Assembly (NCBI RefSeq): GCF_020080835.1
Contig: NC_058163.1
Coordinates: 18,999,904 to 19,063,903 of the forward strand
Origin: Cotesia glomerata
Taxonomy: Eukaryota > Arthropoda > Insecta > Hymenoptera > Braconidae
Reading direction: 5' to 3'
DNA length: 64,000 nt
This document shows positions 11,582 to 23,539 of this stretch, one piece after another. The position numbers were made by a program, and so were the translations under genes. Under the pieces are notes generated by a model. That model did not search any database. It was not told the origin of the DNA and saw nothing but the letters and a program-made list of their open reading frames with translations. The stretch's first letter is position 1, and each line of letters opens with the position of its first letter.

Positions 11582-13202
11582 TACTGGGTCATTCCATGTC
11601 AAATCGACTAATAGTTGGAATCGACCCCTTTCGATTTGGATGAATTTTGGTCAGAAGTTTTCTTTTATCATAAAACGAAGTTCTGCCAAAGGAAAAAAAT
11701 AAAAAAAATTTTTTCGAAAGATATGCAAATTGAAAATTTCGTGATTTTTCCAGTTTTTCAATTTTGTTTTTGCAATATCTCGAATGCTATTATAGATACA
11801 GTAATGGTCTTTCGTTTTTTTTAAAAGGGGACACTTGGGGCTATTGAAAAAAAATATTTTGGAAAAAAATTTTGAAAAATGCCAAATTTGTCAAATTTTG
11901 AATTTTTGAAAATCGTCAAAAGTGAAGACCGCCATTAAAATTTTGGCTCAATTTTTTTTGTATGGTACCTTGTAATGATCTTAAAAGATCCTGAAATTTT
12001 TGGATAGGGTTTTTTTTTAAATATGAATTTTTGAATTTCAAAAAAAAATTTTGAATTTCAAAAAAAATTTTTTTTTGTTTTTTGCAACTTCTATAAAAGG
12101 TAAACTTATGCAGATACATAATATTGTAATTTTGAGTATTGAAAAATAAAATTCACGATGTGGAAATATTAAATAATAAATTAATTTCAACTTTTTTTTA
12201 TTTTTTGGACATAATCTTGCATCCTTAAAATAAGTCATCCTTAATGCATGATAGAATTTGTTAATTGTCCTTTTTTTACTTCATTTAAAGTTGTTGACGC
12301 CATTTGTCGTCTTATTAACATGGGAATAATTTGTAATTTGAGATTGAGAACTATAAATGTGCAGAAATTCGTAAGTAAATACGTATTCGAAAGAACGAAA
12401 AAAAATTGATATTCTCATGAAATTATTTCTAATTTTTATAGAAAATTAATATCTGTTTGAGTTATTTGAAGTTAAAAACTGTAATTGAAGTGAAGAAACG
12501 GACAAAATATATCATGCGTCAAGAAAATAAAAAATTATATCATGCTTTAAGCCTGACTTTTAGATTATGTCTAAAAAATGAATAAAAGTTAAAAATAATT
12601 TATTATTTAATATTTTCACGTCGTGAATTTGATTTCTAAATACTCAAAACTATAATATTATGTATCTGCATAAGTTTACCTTTTATAGAAGTTGCAAAAA
12701 ACAAAAAAAAATTTTTCTTTGAAATTCAAAATTTTTTTTTTGAAATTCAAAAATTCATATTTAAAAAAAAAAACCCTATCCAAAAATTTCAGGATCTTTT
12801 AAGATCATTACAAGGTATCATACAAAAAAAATTGAGCCAAAATTTTAATGGCGGTCTTCACTTTTGACGATTTTCAAAAATTCAAAATTTGACAAATTTG
12901 GCATTTTTCAAAATTTTTTTCTAAAATATTTTTTTTTCAATAGCTCCAAGTGTCCCCTTTTAAACAAACAAAATACCATCCCTGTATCTATAATAACATT
13001 CGAGATATTGCAAAAACAAAATTGAAAAACTTGAAAAATCGGGAAATTTTGAATTTGCATATCTTTCGAAAAAAAATTTTTTATTTTTTTTCCTTTGGCA
13101 GAACTTCGTTTTATGATAAAAGAAAACTTCTGACCAAAATTCATCCAAATCGAAAGGGGTCGATTCCAACTATTGGTCGATTTGACATGGAATGACCCTA
13201 CT
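11582..13202. mobile_element. 1.6-kb long-arm foldback element with TACT duplication
   Basis: The element (11586-13198) begins GGGTCATTCCATGTCAAATC and ends with the exact complement. Arms of about 640 bp (11586-12230 and 12560-13198) are roughly 95% identical by eye and separated by about 330 bp. TACT flanks both sides (11582-11585 and 13199-13202), the apparent target duplication. Open frames in the two arms are mirror copies of each other, with no recognisable protein, so I do not call genes. The superfamily is not identified. Confidence 0.88.
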
Positions 13203-13300
13203 ATTGACTAAAAATGTTTCTCAGTGATACAATCTCACACTGTATTATTCCGACCGATATTTTTATTACTACAGTTCAAGATGTAACACTTTTACCTTCA

Positions 13301-13456
13301 TGAAAAAAAATGCGGCAAGGGCAACTATACTTGGAGTACTATTTACAACAGAATAGACTAAAGTATATATACACTATAGTTTGTTTATGGGTAATTTTAA
13401 TGTGTGGAAAATCTAACTCCAAGTATAGTTGGCTTTATTACCGCATTTTTTTTTCC
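13301..13456. repeat. Small foldback
   Basis: Left arm AAAAAAAATGCGG then AACTATACTTGGAG; right arm CTCCAAGTATAGTT then CCGCATTTTTTTT. The centre is AT-rich. Confidence 0.75.
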
Positions 13457-14000
13457 GTGTTCGAATAGTCTGTTTTCACTGTAGATAGTGTAGATACTGT
13501 AAGTCTTTAAATGTTCTTTTTTCTGTGCAAAAAAACGAACAAGAAAAATTCTTGAATTAAGATAACTGATTCTCTTAAAAATTTTTTTCTTAAAGCAAGA
13601 ATATTTATCTTGAATCAATTGTTTTTATTTATTTGTTTTTGTTTTGTTTTTCAGTGTGATTTCTGAAAAACTTATTTTTTTTCTCAGCCGGAAATTAAGA
13701 ATAATATAACCATGATAAAATGATTTTATATACATATATAGACAACAGTATGGCTGACAATATACAGAAGCTACGTTAATTGTTAATGATAGTTAGTTGC
13801 TTATGATATCGTATGTTTTGAGATGTAAAACAAAGGTTTCCCTCTCTGGATGGGCTTAGATATAGTTCGCGTATACAGTGCCCTGCATATAATAGTTAAG
13901 GATGATGATGGTATTGGTATTGTATTGAAACTAAACTGTCGTTTAGTATTACTGTATACAAGTATGAGGTTGTGAGTTTGTCGAGGTGACACAGAGAGTA
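13457..14000. other. AT-rich stretch without a recognised feature
   Basis: Contains fragments of a TCTTGAATTAAGA-type word (13548-13620) related to the MITE at 29886-30124. Nothing else is supported. Confidence 0.5.
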
Positions 14001-14410
14001 AGGAATCAAGAGACTAGGTGAGGTTGTCTCCGTTTCTGCGTTGCATTAGCTGATATCGACAAGGGCACCCTTTCGCCATCCGCAGGGTGGTACACATAAC
14101 CAGCCGACTAGATCCTCTCTCTCTATCTCTCCCTATTTCTCTTTCTCTATTAGCTGTACGGTAGGTCGTAGAGCATTCGTAGAACAAGAGTACAGTGCAA
14201 GAGCAGGAGAGAGTTGCTACGAAACGGGTCCGTATTGTCGTCGGTTACAAATCAAATACCCGATATCATTGTTCACTATGGCCTGCTAGTAGTTCACCCT
14301 GACTCCTACCGCACTCCTCCAACACCCCTTATTCACCGCGAATACTACCAACACGAGTTACGTTAACCCGACTTCCACCCGGGGGATTTAAACCTGGCTA
14401 ATAACTACTA
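14001..14410. other. GC-richer non-repeat island, possible untranslated exon
   Basis: Near-balanced composition with a CTCTCTCTATCTCTCC pyrimidine tract at 14114-14160 and a candidate splice donor, CTAGGTGAGG, at about 14015. No open frame of useful length. It resembles the island at 9240-9780 in character and lacks similarity to the window's repeats. Confidence 0.3.
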
Positions 14411-15937
14411 CCACATGCCACAAAACCTCCTCTATTCATATGTTTATATATTTCTTGCTCTACAAATATAGTTATCTATTAATGTCTAATGTATCTATCC
14501 ATTTGTTGTTTGTATGTTTTGATGAATTAGGCCACGTTTTATAATTCATTGTAATTTTTTTTTTTATTTTTTTGAATTTTCTGAACAAAAATGAATCATA
14601 CCCGACCATAAATTTAAGTTCAGCGGTGGTTCGTTTCGAATTAGGCATGCCGAATTCCAAGTTCGCGCCGAAGCAGGAAGGCAAAGTTGGCCCACGTCCC
14701 GGAAGTAACGCAGTCGCGAGTTTGGGCCTAACTTGGCTTCCGACTTAGGCGGTGGTTTGGAAACCACACTTGCTGGTGACTATCCAAGCCTCATTCGGTC
14801 CGAATTTGGCTACCTAACTAGGCAGCAATTCAGAAACTAAATTCGCACGGAAGAATCCAAATTGAATCCTTTTTTCGTTTTTAGCTATTGTTATTATAAA
14901 GCAAAAATTAATAATAATGAATACTTATTTTTTTTTAATTTACTTTTTAAATTTTAAATATAAACATCGACTTTCCCGACTAGAAATTGTAGTGAGGAAT
15001 GTCGAAGAAATAGTAAGGGGCAAATTTGGCTTGCCTAACTTAGGCAAGCCTAATTTGCGCCTTCTTAAATCCACGTTAGGCAAAACGAAGATTGGCATGC
15101 CAAATTTACATGTAATTTGGGACATCTATGGCAAGCCGAACTTCGGCGAACCTTTGGAATGCCTGACTAGCTGGAAATAACGATAACCAAAGATTTGCCG
15201 CAGTTTGACTTGCCATAAATGTCCCTAATTACCTTTAAGTTTGGTAAACCGAACTTTCGTAAGCCTTTGGATTTTATAATTTCCTGCAAGTTAGGTATTC
15301 CAAACATTCGCCAAACTTCGTCTTACCATAGATGGCCCCAATTACTTTTAAGTTTGGCAAACCGAACTTCCGTAAACCTTTGGATTTTATAATTTCCTGT
15401 AAGTTAGGCATTCCAAACGTTTGACGAACTTCGACGTTTCTTGCCAAAGTACTCTAAAACGGAGTGGGAGAAGATATTTGGCTTCAAATCTTTCCAAGGT
15501 TAAGCCTTTTAGTTCTATACATATAAAAGTGTGTATTTATGAGAGTATTTGTGTATTGTACATATAAACATGGTGTCTCATGTACCCGACTAGAAATTTC
15601 AGTGAGGCATATGCCGAAGAACCAATTCGGGGCAAGTTTGGCTTGCCTAACTTAGGCTTGCCTAGGTTGTACCTCATAAAAACCAAGGTAGGCAGAACGA
15701 AATGTTTGGCTTGCCATATTTGAACGTAACTAGGAAAGTTTCATGGATTCCTTAAGTCTGATATATCATGGGAACGCCGAACTGGTTTCAAGTAACGATA
15801 ACCTGAGTTTTGCTAGTTTGGAGCGAACTTGGCTTTCCAAACTTAGGCTAGCCCAATTCGAATCTTATTTATTTTAAATTAGGCAAGCCGAACATTGGTT
15901 GTGCTTATAAGTATCTTGAAGTAAGAGGTCGCTCATC

Positions 15938-16020
15938 ATCGGCGTAGCGTCGCGGTATGGTATAGGGCCCTCGTGCGTCGGGTACCGTGTTCGAGTCTCG
16001 CGTTCGACATGTACGATTTT
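15938..16020 (+). pseudogene. tRNA-like Pol III module (in copy 2)
   Basis: TAGCGTCGCGG (A-box-like, from 15945) and GTTCGAGTC (B box, from 15989) are about 43 bp apart, the tRNA spacing, and a TTTTT run follows at about 16016. The acceptor and T stems do not pair well, so it is tRNA-derived rather than a functional tRNA gene. Confidence 0.7.
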
Positions 16021-16516
16021 TAATAATTAATAATTACTATTAAGGCGAGTGTGAAGTAAAGTTAAGTATTATGTGTGATTAGTGTATCTAATTCCTCCAA
16101 CATCTCCTTCCCCCTTGACTTATCAAATCTACCAATCAAAAAAACCTCTTCACATTAAAAAACGCTCCAAGATACAAAAAAAAAAATTACAGAAAAAATA
16201 AAATTAAATAATAAAAATAATATTAAATAAAAGCAACAAAGAATTTGTTTTTTTGTTTATTCATGGAATATTTAAAAAATTTAGTCCTAAATTTAATATT
16301 TATACTTAAAATAGTAAAAGAAGATAAAGAAATAAGCATTTGTTATTATTAATTTTCGCTTGATAATAAAAGAGCTAAAAATCAAGAAAGAATTAGATTT
16401 GGATTCTTCGTTGCGAATTTGGTTTCCAAACTGCAACCTAATCAGGAAGCCAAGTTAGGCTGAGCCTCGCAACTGCGTTACATCCCAAACTTCGGCCTGG
16501 TTTGGATGCCTCACTT

Positions 16517-18069
16517 CCCGACCAGAAATTTAAATTCGGCGGTGGTTCGTTTCGAATTAGGCATGCCGAATTCCAAGTTCGCGCCGAACCAGGAAGCCAA
16601 AGTTGGCCCACGTCCCGGAAGTAACGCAGTCGCGAGTTTGGGCCTAACTTGGCTTCCGACTTAGGCAGTGGTTTGGAAACCACACTTGCTGGTGACTATC
16701 CAAGCCTCATTCGGTCCGAATTTGGCTACCTAACTAGGCAGCAATTCAGAAACTAAATTCGCACGGAAGAATCCAAATTGAATCCTTTTTTTGTTTTTAG
16801 CTATTTTTATTATAAAGCAAAAATTAATAATAATGAATGCTTATTTTTTTTAATTTAATTTTTAAATTTTAAATATAAATATCGAGTTTAAGGACAAAAT
16901 TTTTAAATATTAAGTAAATAAAAAATTTTTTTTTTTTTTTTATTTAGTATTATTTTTATATTTTCGGTCATTTTTTTCGCTTTTTAGGGTTTTTCTTACT
17001 ATGAAGAAATTTTTTTTGATTGGTCGATTTTATGGGTCAAGGGGGGAGGAAATGATGGAGTTAGATACATTAGTCACACACAACACTTAAATTTACCTCA
17101 CACTCGCCTTAAGAATAATTATAATTAATAATTATTAATTATTAAAAATTTTACATGTCGAACGCGAGACTCGAACACTGTACCCGACGCACGAGAGCCC
17201 TATACCATACCGCGACGCTACGCCGATGATGAGCGACATCTTGCCTCAAGATACTTATAAGCCCGACACTTCGGGAAAAAAAAGGTTACGGTTGCAACGG
17301 TCGAGTTAGGAATTCCGATATTATACCTAAGTGAGGACTTGCCACAGACTTACCTAGTCAAGTTTCATTTTGATAGACCAAGCTTCAGAATACAGGTTGC
17401 CGTTATTTCATAACAGTTTGGCAATCCATAACATACCGAACTTAGGCATTTCCACTGTTTTGCCTAAAGAAGCTCGATCGTGGTATGCCAAGTTTCGGTA
17501 AACCTTTGGTTACCGTTATTTCATAACAGTTTGGCAACCCATGAAATGCCGAACTTAGGCATTGCCATAGGTTTTCCGAAGTGAGTCCGAACTTGGTGAA
17601 CCAAACTTCGGTAAGCCTTTGGTTACTGTTATTTCATAACAGTTTGGCAATCCATGATATACCGAACTTAGGCATTTCCACAGGTTTGCCTAAGTAAGCC
17701 CGAGCTTGGTGAACTAAACTTCGGTAAGCCTTTGGTTACCGTTATTTCGTACTATTTAGGCAATCCATGATACCCCGAACTTAGGTATTGCCACAGGTTT
17801 GCCTAAATGAGCCCGAGCTTGGTGAACCAAACTTCGGTAAACGTTTAGTTACCGTTATTTTGTACTAATTAGGCAATCCATTATATGCCGAACTTAGGCA
17901 GTGCCAAACTATTACGAGATTACATCGAATGTGGAATTCTTTTGGCATACCAATGTTCGGCTTGCCTAATTTAAAATAAATAAGATCCGAATTGGGCTAG
18001 CCTAAATTCGGAAAGCCAACTTCGCCCCTAACTGATTTTTCGGCATACCTCACTAAAATTCTAGTCGGG
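16517..18069. mobile_element. Inner tRNA-module element (copy 3), uninterrupted
   Basis: 1553 bp, from CCCGACCAGAAATTTAAATT to CTAGTCGGG, flanked by TT on both sides (16515-16516 and 18070-18071), inserted into copy 2. The first 370 bp are nearly identical to 14601-14974, and the middle (16890-17280) to 18141-18530. It supplies the intact reference for the family: short arm, AT-rich segment with the tRNA-like module on the minus strand, then the long word arm. Confidence 0.88.
17160..17232 (-). pseudogene. tRNA-like Pol III module (in copy 3)
   Basis: Minus-strand copy of the module at 15938-16020. The B box complement (GACTCGAAC) is at about 17168 and the A-box-like complement (CCGCGACGCTA) at about 17210. 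Near-identical to the third copy at 18415-18485. Confidence 0.7.
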
Positions 18070-18414
18070 TTACTGCAAGTTTGGAATTCGGCATGCCTTA
18101 CTCGCGCAAAATCACTGCCTCACTGAAATTTCTAGTCGGGTTAGGACAAAATTTTTTAAATATTAAGTAAATAAAAAAAATTTTTTTTTTTTTATTTAGT
18201 ATTATTTTTTTTATATTTTCGGTCATTTTTTTTCGCTTTTTAGGGTTTTTTTTACTATGAAGAAGTTTTTTTTGATTGGTCGATTTTATGGGTCAAGGGG
18301 GAAGGAGATGATGGAGTTAGATACATTAGTCACACACAGCACTTAAATTTACCTCATACTCGCCTTAAGAATAATTATAATTAATAATTATTAATTATTA
18401 AAAATTTTACATGT

Positions 18415-18485
18415 TGAACGCGAGACTCGAACACTGTACCTGACGCACGAGAGCCCTATACCATACCGCGACGCTACGCCGATGA
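18415..18485 (-). pseudogene. tRNA-like Pol III module (in copy 1)
   Basis: Same arrangement as 17160-17232, with only a few base differences. Confidence 0.7.
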
Positions 18486-19860
18486 TGAGCGACCTCTTGC
18501 CTCAAGATACTTATAAGCCCGACACTTCGGTAAACATTCGGTTACCGTTGCAACGGTTGAGTCAGGAATTCCGATATTATACCTAAGTGAGGACTTGCCA
18601 CAGACTTACTTAGTCAAGTTTCATTTTGATAGAGCAAGCTTCAGAATACCTTTATTTACTGTTCGGTAAGCTTTTGGTTACCGTTATCTCGTATCAATTC
18701 GGCAATTCATGGCGTACCGAACTTAGGCATTGCCACAGGTTTGCCTAAATGGGCCCGAGCTTGGTGAATCGAACTTTGGTAAGCCTCTTTGGTTGCCGTT
18801 ATTTCATAACAGTTCGGCAATCCATGACATACCGAACTTAGGCATTTCCACAGTTTTGCCTAAAGAAACTCGATCGTGGTATGCCAAGTTTCGGTAAACC
18901 TTTGGTTATCGTTATTTCATAACAGTTTGGCAACCCATGCAATGCCGAACTTAGGCATTGCCATAGGTTTTCCGAAATGAGCCCGAACTTGGTGAACCAA
19001 ACTTCGGTAAGCCTTTGGTTACCGTTATTTCGTACTAATTAGGCAATCCATGACATGCCAAACTTAGGTATTGCCACAGGTTTGCCTAAGTAAGCCCGAG
19101 CTTGGTGAACCAAACTTCGGTAATCCTTTAGTTACCATTATTTCGTACTAATTAGGCAATCCATGACATGCCGAACTTAGGTATTGCCACAGGTTTGCCT
19201 AAGTGAGCCCGAGCTTGGTGAACCAAACTTCGGTAAACCTTTGGTTACCGTTATTTCGTACTAATTAGGCAATCCATGATATGCCGAGCTTAGGTAATGC
19301 CAAACTATTACGAGATTACATCGAATGTGGAATTCTTTTGGCATACCAATGTTCGGCATGCCTCACTAAAATTCTAGTCGGGTAGTTTACAATTCTTTAA
19401 TTGGATATTTTCCACAAGGGCAAATATGAAATTATGGCTAGATCATCGGATCTAATTTTTTAATTTATTAATAATCTTGATGCTTAGATTTTTAAGTTTA
19501 AAAACTCAAAATTTGATTGTGGTATTCTCAAAAAGGGAAAGTAAGTCCTATCTTTGTTTGATAGCTCTGGAAACTTAGGTTATACTAAAAACTTTTTCCT
19601 TGTTATTTCAAGTACTCTATCTTTATAGAGTTTTATGTATATTTAAGTGAAACTTCTATAATTTTATAATTTTTCCAAATCAAGTAGTTTCTTTTCAGTG
19701 TGATCAGGCCTACTCTTTATATGAATAAAAAGTGTCTGATAGACTTTTTAATGAAATTACCATTACAATATAATTGAGATACTTTCAGAATTCCAAAAGG
19801 CTTCAGAATAAATCATTTAGAGCATAACTTTGCAAGGGTTCAGATTGATTTTCAAAACTA

Positions 19861-20219
19861 CACGGAAAAAAAAAATATTGTTCAAATAACTATCCAACAT
19901 ACCCTCAAACGACGTTTCCTTAAGATAACAATCCGGTTTTCCGATTGAAAGATTCATTTTTTTCACTTAAGCATACAGAGAATAGCTCTTGTTAATATGT
20001 GTAGTTTCGTCAAAACAGGCAGCTGCTTTGTTAATTTGAGGATCTGTATGATTAAATCAACTAAATGTAACGCCTAAAATAATGATACGGATCATCATTT
20101 TGGGTATCCGCTGTATAGCTGAATTGGCTATACAGAATATCTTTAAGAAAAATGAGTATACGACGCATAGTCAGAATAATGATACGTATCCTCATTCTGA
20201 CGATATTTTTTTCTCCGTG
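19861..20219. mobile_element. 359-bp MITE, CACGGAAAAA ends, TA duplication
   Basis: Starts CACGGAAAAAAAAAATATT and ends GATATTTTTTTCTCCGTG, with TA on each side (19859-19860 and 20220-20221). The interior contains the palindrome TGTATAGCTGAATTGGCTATACA. Confidence 0.8.
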
Positions 20220-20221
20220 TA

Positions 20222-20990
20222 ATGAAAGAACCTCAAATTTCTCACAAATTTAACTTTGATCTTAAATAACTTTTTGAGGGGTAAACTTTTTATAGCATTT
20301 AATCGCCTACAAATCTATAAATAGTTACAAGATTTTTCAGTTTGTAAACATATTTTCCTACTACTAAAAAGTAATTGAACAAGAAATGAAAAATCACGAT
20401 GTGGTTACTCTTAAAGTTCATCTTTTTATCTAATAAGTATAAAATTTATTGGATAATTTTATGCAAAAATCTTGAATCTTCAACTAGTATAGATTATGGC
20501 TTTTCATGAAAAGAATCGTCATTACACTGCAGCTATGTGTGCTTGTAATTTTTTTGTAGCACCTTTTCATCCATAAATTTTAATTCAAAAAACACGTTTT
20601 ATGATAAATCAGTAAACTATAAAATTAAACTTTTAATAATCGACAAGTAAAAAATTTAATTGAAATTTTGTTCACAAATACTTAAGAACTAAATAATAAA
20701 TTAATACGCAATTCATACGACGAGTAGAGTACTAATTAACATTTAAAGCCGTTTTTTCATTTTGACGATATAAAAGAATTGTTGATATGATAATAATAAA
20801 GAAGATGTATATGGGCACAGAATTACTGATACGACGATGATAGAAAAGAAAGAGCGTATTATATGTATGGACTGGTATTTGTTTTTAGAAATATTAAACA
20901 GTCAAGGACATGAATGTTTAAAAGGAAAAAATCGATGAACTAAATTGACAAACTCATGTGTGTGAATATGAGTATAGAATTAAACGAGAG
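20222..20990. other. AT-rich stretch without a recognised feature
   Basis: No repeat boundary, RNA gene or coding signal seen. Confidence 0.6.
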
Positions 20991-21228
20991 GAGAGTGCTA
21001 GTCATTAGCTGTAGTGTGAGAAAGAAAGACAGAAAATGTGGTAGGTATAAAAGTCGTAGAGAAGAAGAATAAGCAAAGAGAGGAGGTAGGTGGCGGTGAA
21101 AGGGAGAAGGGGGTTGGTGGGGTGAATGTGGAAAGAGAAAGAAGGGAGAGATGAGAGAATGAGTATAGAATGGATAGAAATGGTAAGAGAAAGCAGAGTG
21201 AGAGGGTTTTGGGTAGAACTGGGGTGGG
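20991..21228. other. Purine-rich tract
   Basis: Strongly strand-asymmetric: GAGAGA/GGGAGAAGGGGG words on the plus strand, so pyrimidine-rich on the minus strand. It would be the 3' untranslated region if the candidate minus-strand exon at 21229-21349 is real. Confidence 0.5.
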
Positions 21229-21349
21229 TTATACGCTTAATATTTCAACATCGCGAAATTCTGCTTCTGAATCATTAACTGTCTCGTCCTCGTTCTCTCC
21301 TACGGCCTCTTCATTCTCTTCAACTACCCCCTCGTGTTTGCCGTCGTTA
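21229..21349 (-). CDS. Candidate terminal coding exon, acidic tail, unidentified
   Basis: Read on the minus strand from about 21348, the sequence gives an open stretch of about 39 residues rich in Glu, Asp and Asn (ENEEAVGENEDETVNDSEAE, ending VEILSV) and then a TAA at 21229-21231. An AG precedes it at 21350-21351 and could be a splice acceptor, though its pyrimidine tract is poor. The segment is GC-richer than its surroundings and is not in any repeat. Against it, the overlapping plus strand is also open (Ser/Thr-rich), and simple trinucleotide-like DNA can mimic an acidic tail. No domain is recognisable. Confidence 0.25.
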
Positions 21350-21431
21350 CTATATAGTCTAGACATGATATTTTTAAATAGATTTTTTGGTATTTTTATT
21401 CAAAAACTATTTATCTTAGTTTGTTGATTTT

Positions 21432-22260
21432 CGGGAATAAAAGGATTTTACTTGACAACAAATAATGTGTTTATATCTAATTTATATCCAGATAGATTTA
21501 TATGTATTCAATTAAGGATCTCTTTCAGATTACCGCAGATATCGAAATTTTTTTGCAAGAAAAGATGTGGTCTATAAAATTATTTTTCAACTATACCCGT
21601 GAAGAAATTTTCTTCAACACTCACTGTAGAGCCACGGTAACCGTGGATCGTTGTACAACCCTTAAACTTATTACCGTTTTGTAAATAAAAATTACGAAAT
21701 AATTAATTTACTTTATGGTCTACTTCGGTAAAATTTTACGGTAGACTTCAGTAAAATTTGTTGAAAGTAATTAGAATCTATTTTAGCTACCGAAAAACGA
21801 TATAGCCGAGTTGTGACGATCCACAATTACAGCACATTCTAACAAAAATTTTTCCCGTGTATCTAGACTACATATACCTCACATGGTCTTATATGCTCAG
21901 ATGAAACCATATATGCTTAATTACTTATTTAAAATTGTTGAAATTTATATATAGATCCTTACACTGATAACAAAGTGAATAATTATTAGCTTGAAATTAC
22001 ACTAAAATTAACTAAGTCGATTAAAAAAAAAAAACAAAAAAATTCTCGAAGCAAGAAAATCATTTTAGGGAGTTTCATTGTCTTAAATCAAGACAAAAAA
22101 TTCTTGAGTTGGTAAATTTTATTTCAATCATGAAAAATTTTTCAGTTTAAGATTTTTTCTGTTTAAATAAAGACGATGAAGTTGTTCGAAATAATTTTCT
22201 CTCTCATAACTTTGAAATGGCTTGACCGATCGAAACCCGTTTTCCAGTATTTCGAAGGGT
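21432..22260. other. AT-rich stretch without a recognised feature
   Basis: Contains a short TCTTGA-word patch (22040-22170) like the MITE at 29886. Nothing codes convincingly. Confidence 0.5.
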
Positions 22261-22280
22261 CCTCTTCCCCTTGTATACAC

Positions 22281-22480
22281 TGAGAGATAATTTTATTTAA
22301 TAGTAATAAAAAAGTTTATTTGGACTTGAAAAAAAACTTAATTAATAGTAATAAAATTATATTCCATATGAATAAAATTTTATTCCATATGAATAAAATT
22401 TTATTCCATATGAATAAAATTTTATTAGTATTTAATAAAATTTTCTTAAATACTAATATGTGTTTTTAATACGAATATTA
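22281..22480. repeat. MITE left end with a 21-bp tandem repeat
   Basis: TA then CACTGAGAGATAATTTTATT (same end as near 10643). It is followed by about three copies of ATTCCATATGAATAAAATTTT in tandem (about 22360-22430). Confidence 0.75.
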
Positions 22481-22837
22481 AGGGGGTATTCTAGTCTAGA
22501 ATTTTGAAAAAAATGAAAAAACTTTTTTTTCATAATTCGATAGTTTAGATATTCAAAAATATAGTTAATTCATTAAAACAAATAATTTAAAAAAAAAATT
22601 AATATTCATCAATTAATTATAATATATTCAAATATATTTTCACAGTAAAATCTTTTAATAAATAAATAGTATAAAGATGTTTCAACGAGACATCCTAACC
22701 TAACCTACTAGTTTATTTATGGTAATCTTCAATTGTCAAATTGTATGGGCGCAGTCATTTTTTTTTTTGTAATCATGTGCTTCACTCATCTGAGATTTTT
22801 AAGAAGAAATTATTAAAACGCGCAAAATTATTAGAAT

Positions 22838-23245
22838 TCCGAGTCGAAATTTTAAAACTCCAGTTCTACCTAGTAGAGCCTGATTCCTTTGATGTAGATA
22901 TATGCCGCTCTAATTTAAGAACCTTTTTCAACCTAACTCGTCTTATATTAGGGTGAGGAATAGTGAGTTGGGGCTTAGTTCAAATTTTAAAACTCTGTTT
23001 AAACCTTATACGTCTAAATTCAGGTCGTAGAAGAGTGAGCTAAGGGTTTAATGAGAATTTTATCGCGTAGGCTTCCTAGGGTGAAACAGAGATTAAAACT
23101 TTATAAATTTTTCAAAGTAAATAATAGTAATAAAAATTATTATCATTATTTTGAAAATGTATCACAGTAAAGCGTGCGAAAAAATCACAACAAAGCCATG
23201 TATACATTTTTTGTGTTTAAAAAACTGCGTCGAATGCTTTTTTAA
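22838..23245. repeat. Dispersed repeat, first copy
   Basis: About 400 bp, starting CGAGTCGAAATTTTAAAAC and containing CAACCTAACTCGTCTTATAT, closely matched by 28100-28580. The second copy has an extra internal unit, so the repeat is itself built of about 85-bp imperfect tandem units. Confidence 0.85.
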
Positions 23246-23427
23246 AAATTAAAATCGCTTAAGCGAAACTTTTTTAATTCTTTTTATATAAAAATACATT
23301 AATCATAAATATGTATATAATAAGTGTGAAATTTATAAAATATATAAAAAATTGATGTGGGTACTCAAATGAAAGGTCTCAATGAGTATAATATCAAAAT
23401 GAGCTTATATTTTTAAAAATATCATTA

Positions 23428-23529
23428 CACAGTGAAAAATTTACACCCCGAAAATTTTACATCATTATTTCACACTAAACGGTCGTGTAAAGTGCTCCGG
23501 GTCCACTTTTACACCGAAATTTTTCAGTG
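23428..23529. repeat. 102-bp MITE
   Basis: CACAGTGAAAAATTTACACC at the left and TTTACACCGAAATTTTTCAG at the right, with TA on both sides. Confidence 0.65.
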
Positions 23530-23539
23530 TACGAGTAGC

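Larger units (their letters stand above)
14975..18140. mobile_element. Middle tRNA-module element (copy 2, inverted), interrupted
   Basis: Inserted into copy 1 with a TT/TT flank. It begins CCCGACTAGAAATTGTAGTG and ends CACTGAAATTTCTAGTCGGG. After removing copy 3 it is about 1613 bp and reads as the family in reverse: long word arm (14975-15900), tRNA-like module on the plus strand, inverted AT-rich segment, and a short arm that ends at 18140. An internal terminus-like sequence at 15585-15609 is the exact complement of the right end at 18116-18140. Confidence 0.85.
14599..19384. mobile_element. Outer tRNA-module element (copy 1), interrupted
   Basis: Starts CCCGACCATAAATTTAAG at 14601 and ends CTAGTCGGG at 19382, flanked by TA on both sides. 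Its two halves (14601-14974 and 18141-19382, 1616 bp in total) were separated by another element. The proof is copy 3, where the sequence across the break (TATCGAGTTTAAGGACAAAA) runs uninterrupted. Parts in order: a short word-repeat arm, an AT-rich segment, a tRNA-like module on the minus strand (18415-18480), then a long arm of CCGAACTTAGGCA-type words. No coding region. Confidence 0.85.

Noticed and set aside
11615..13195. Several 60-80 codon ORFs with shared N-termini
   Set aside because: They lie in the two arms of one foldback and mirror each other. The translations are unrecognisable and the arms are non-coding in character.
16438..16683. Short ORFs shared by 14564-14767 and 16438-16683
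   Set aside because: The shared translation reflects the duplicated arm of the nested elements and has no protein features.
14601..19382. CRISPR-like array or classical satellite
   Set aside because: Words occur in both orientations at irregular spacing between element ends. There are no constant spacers and no cas genes, and the DNA is eukaryotic.
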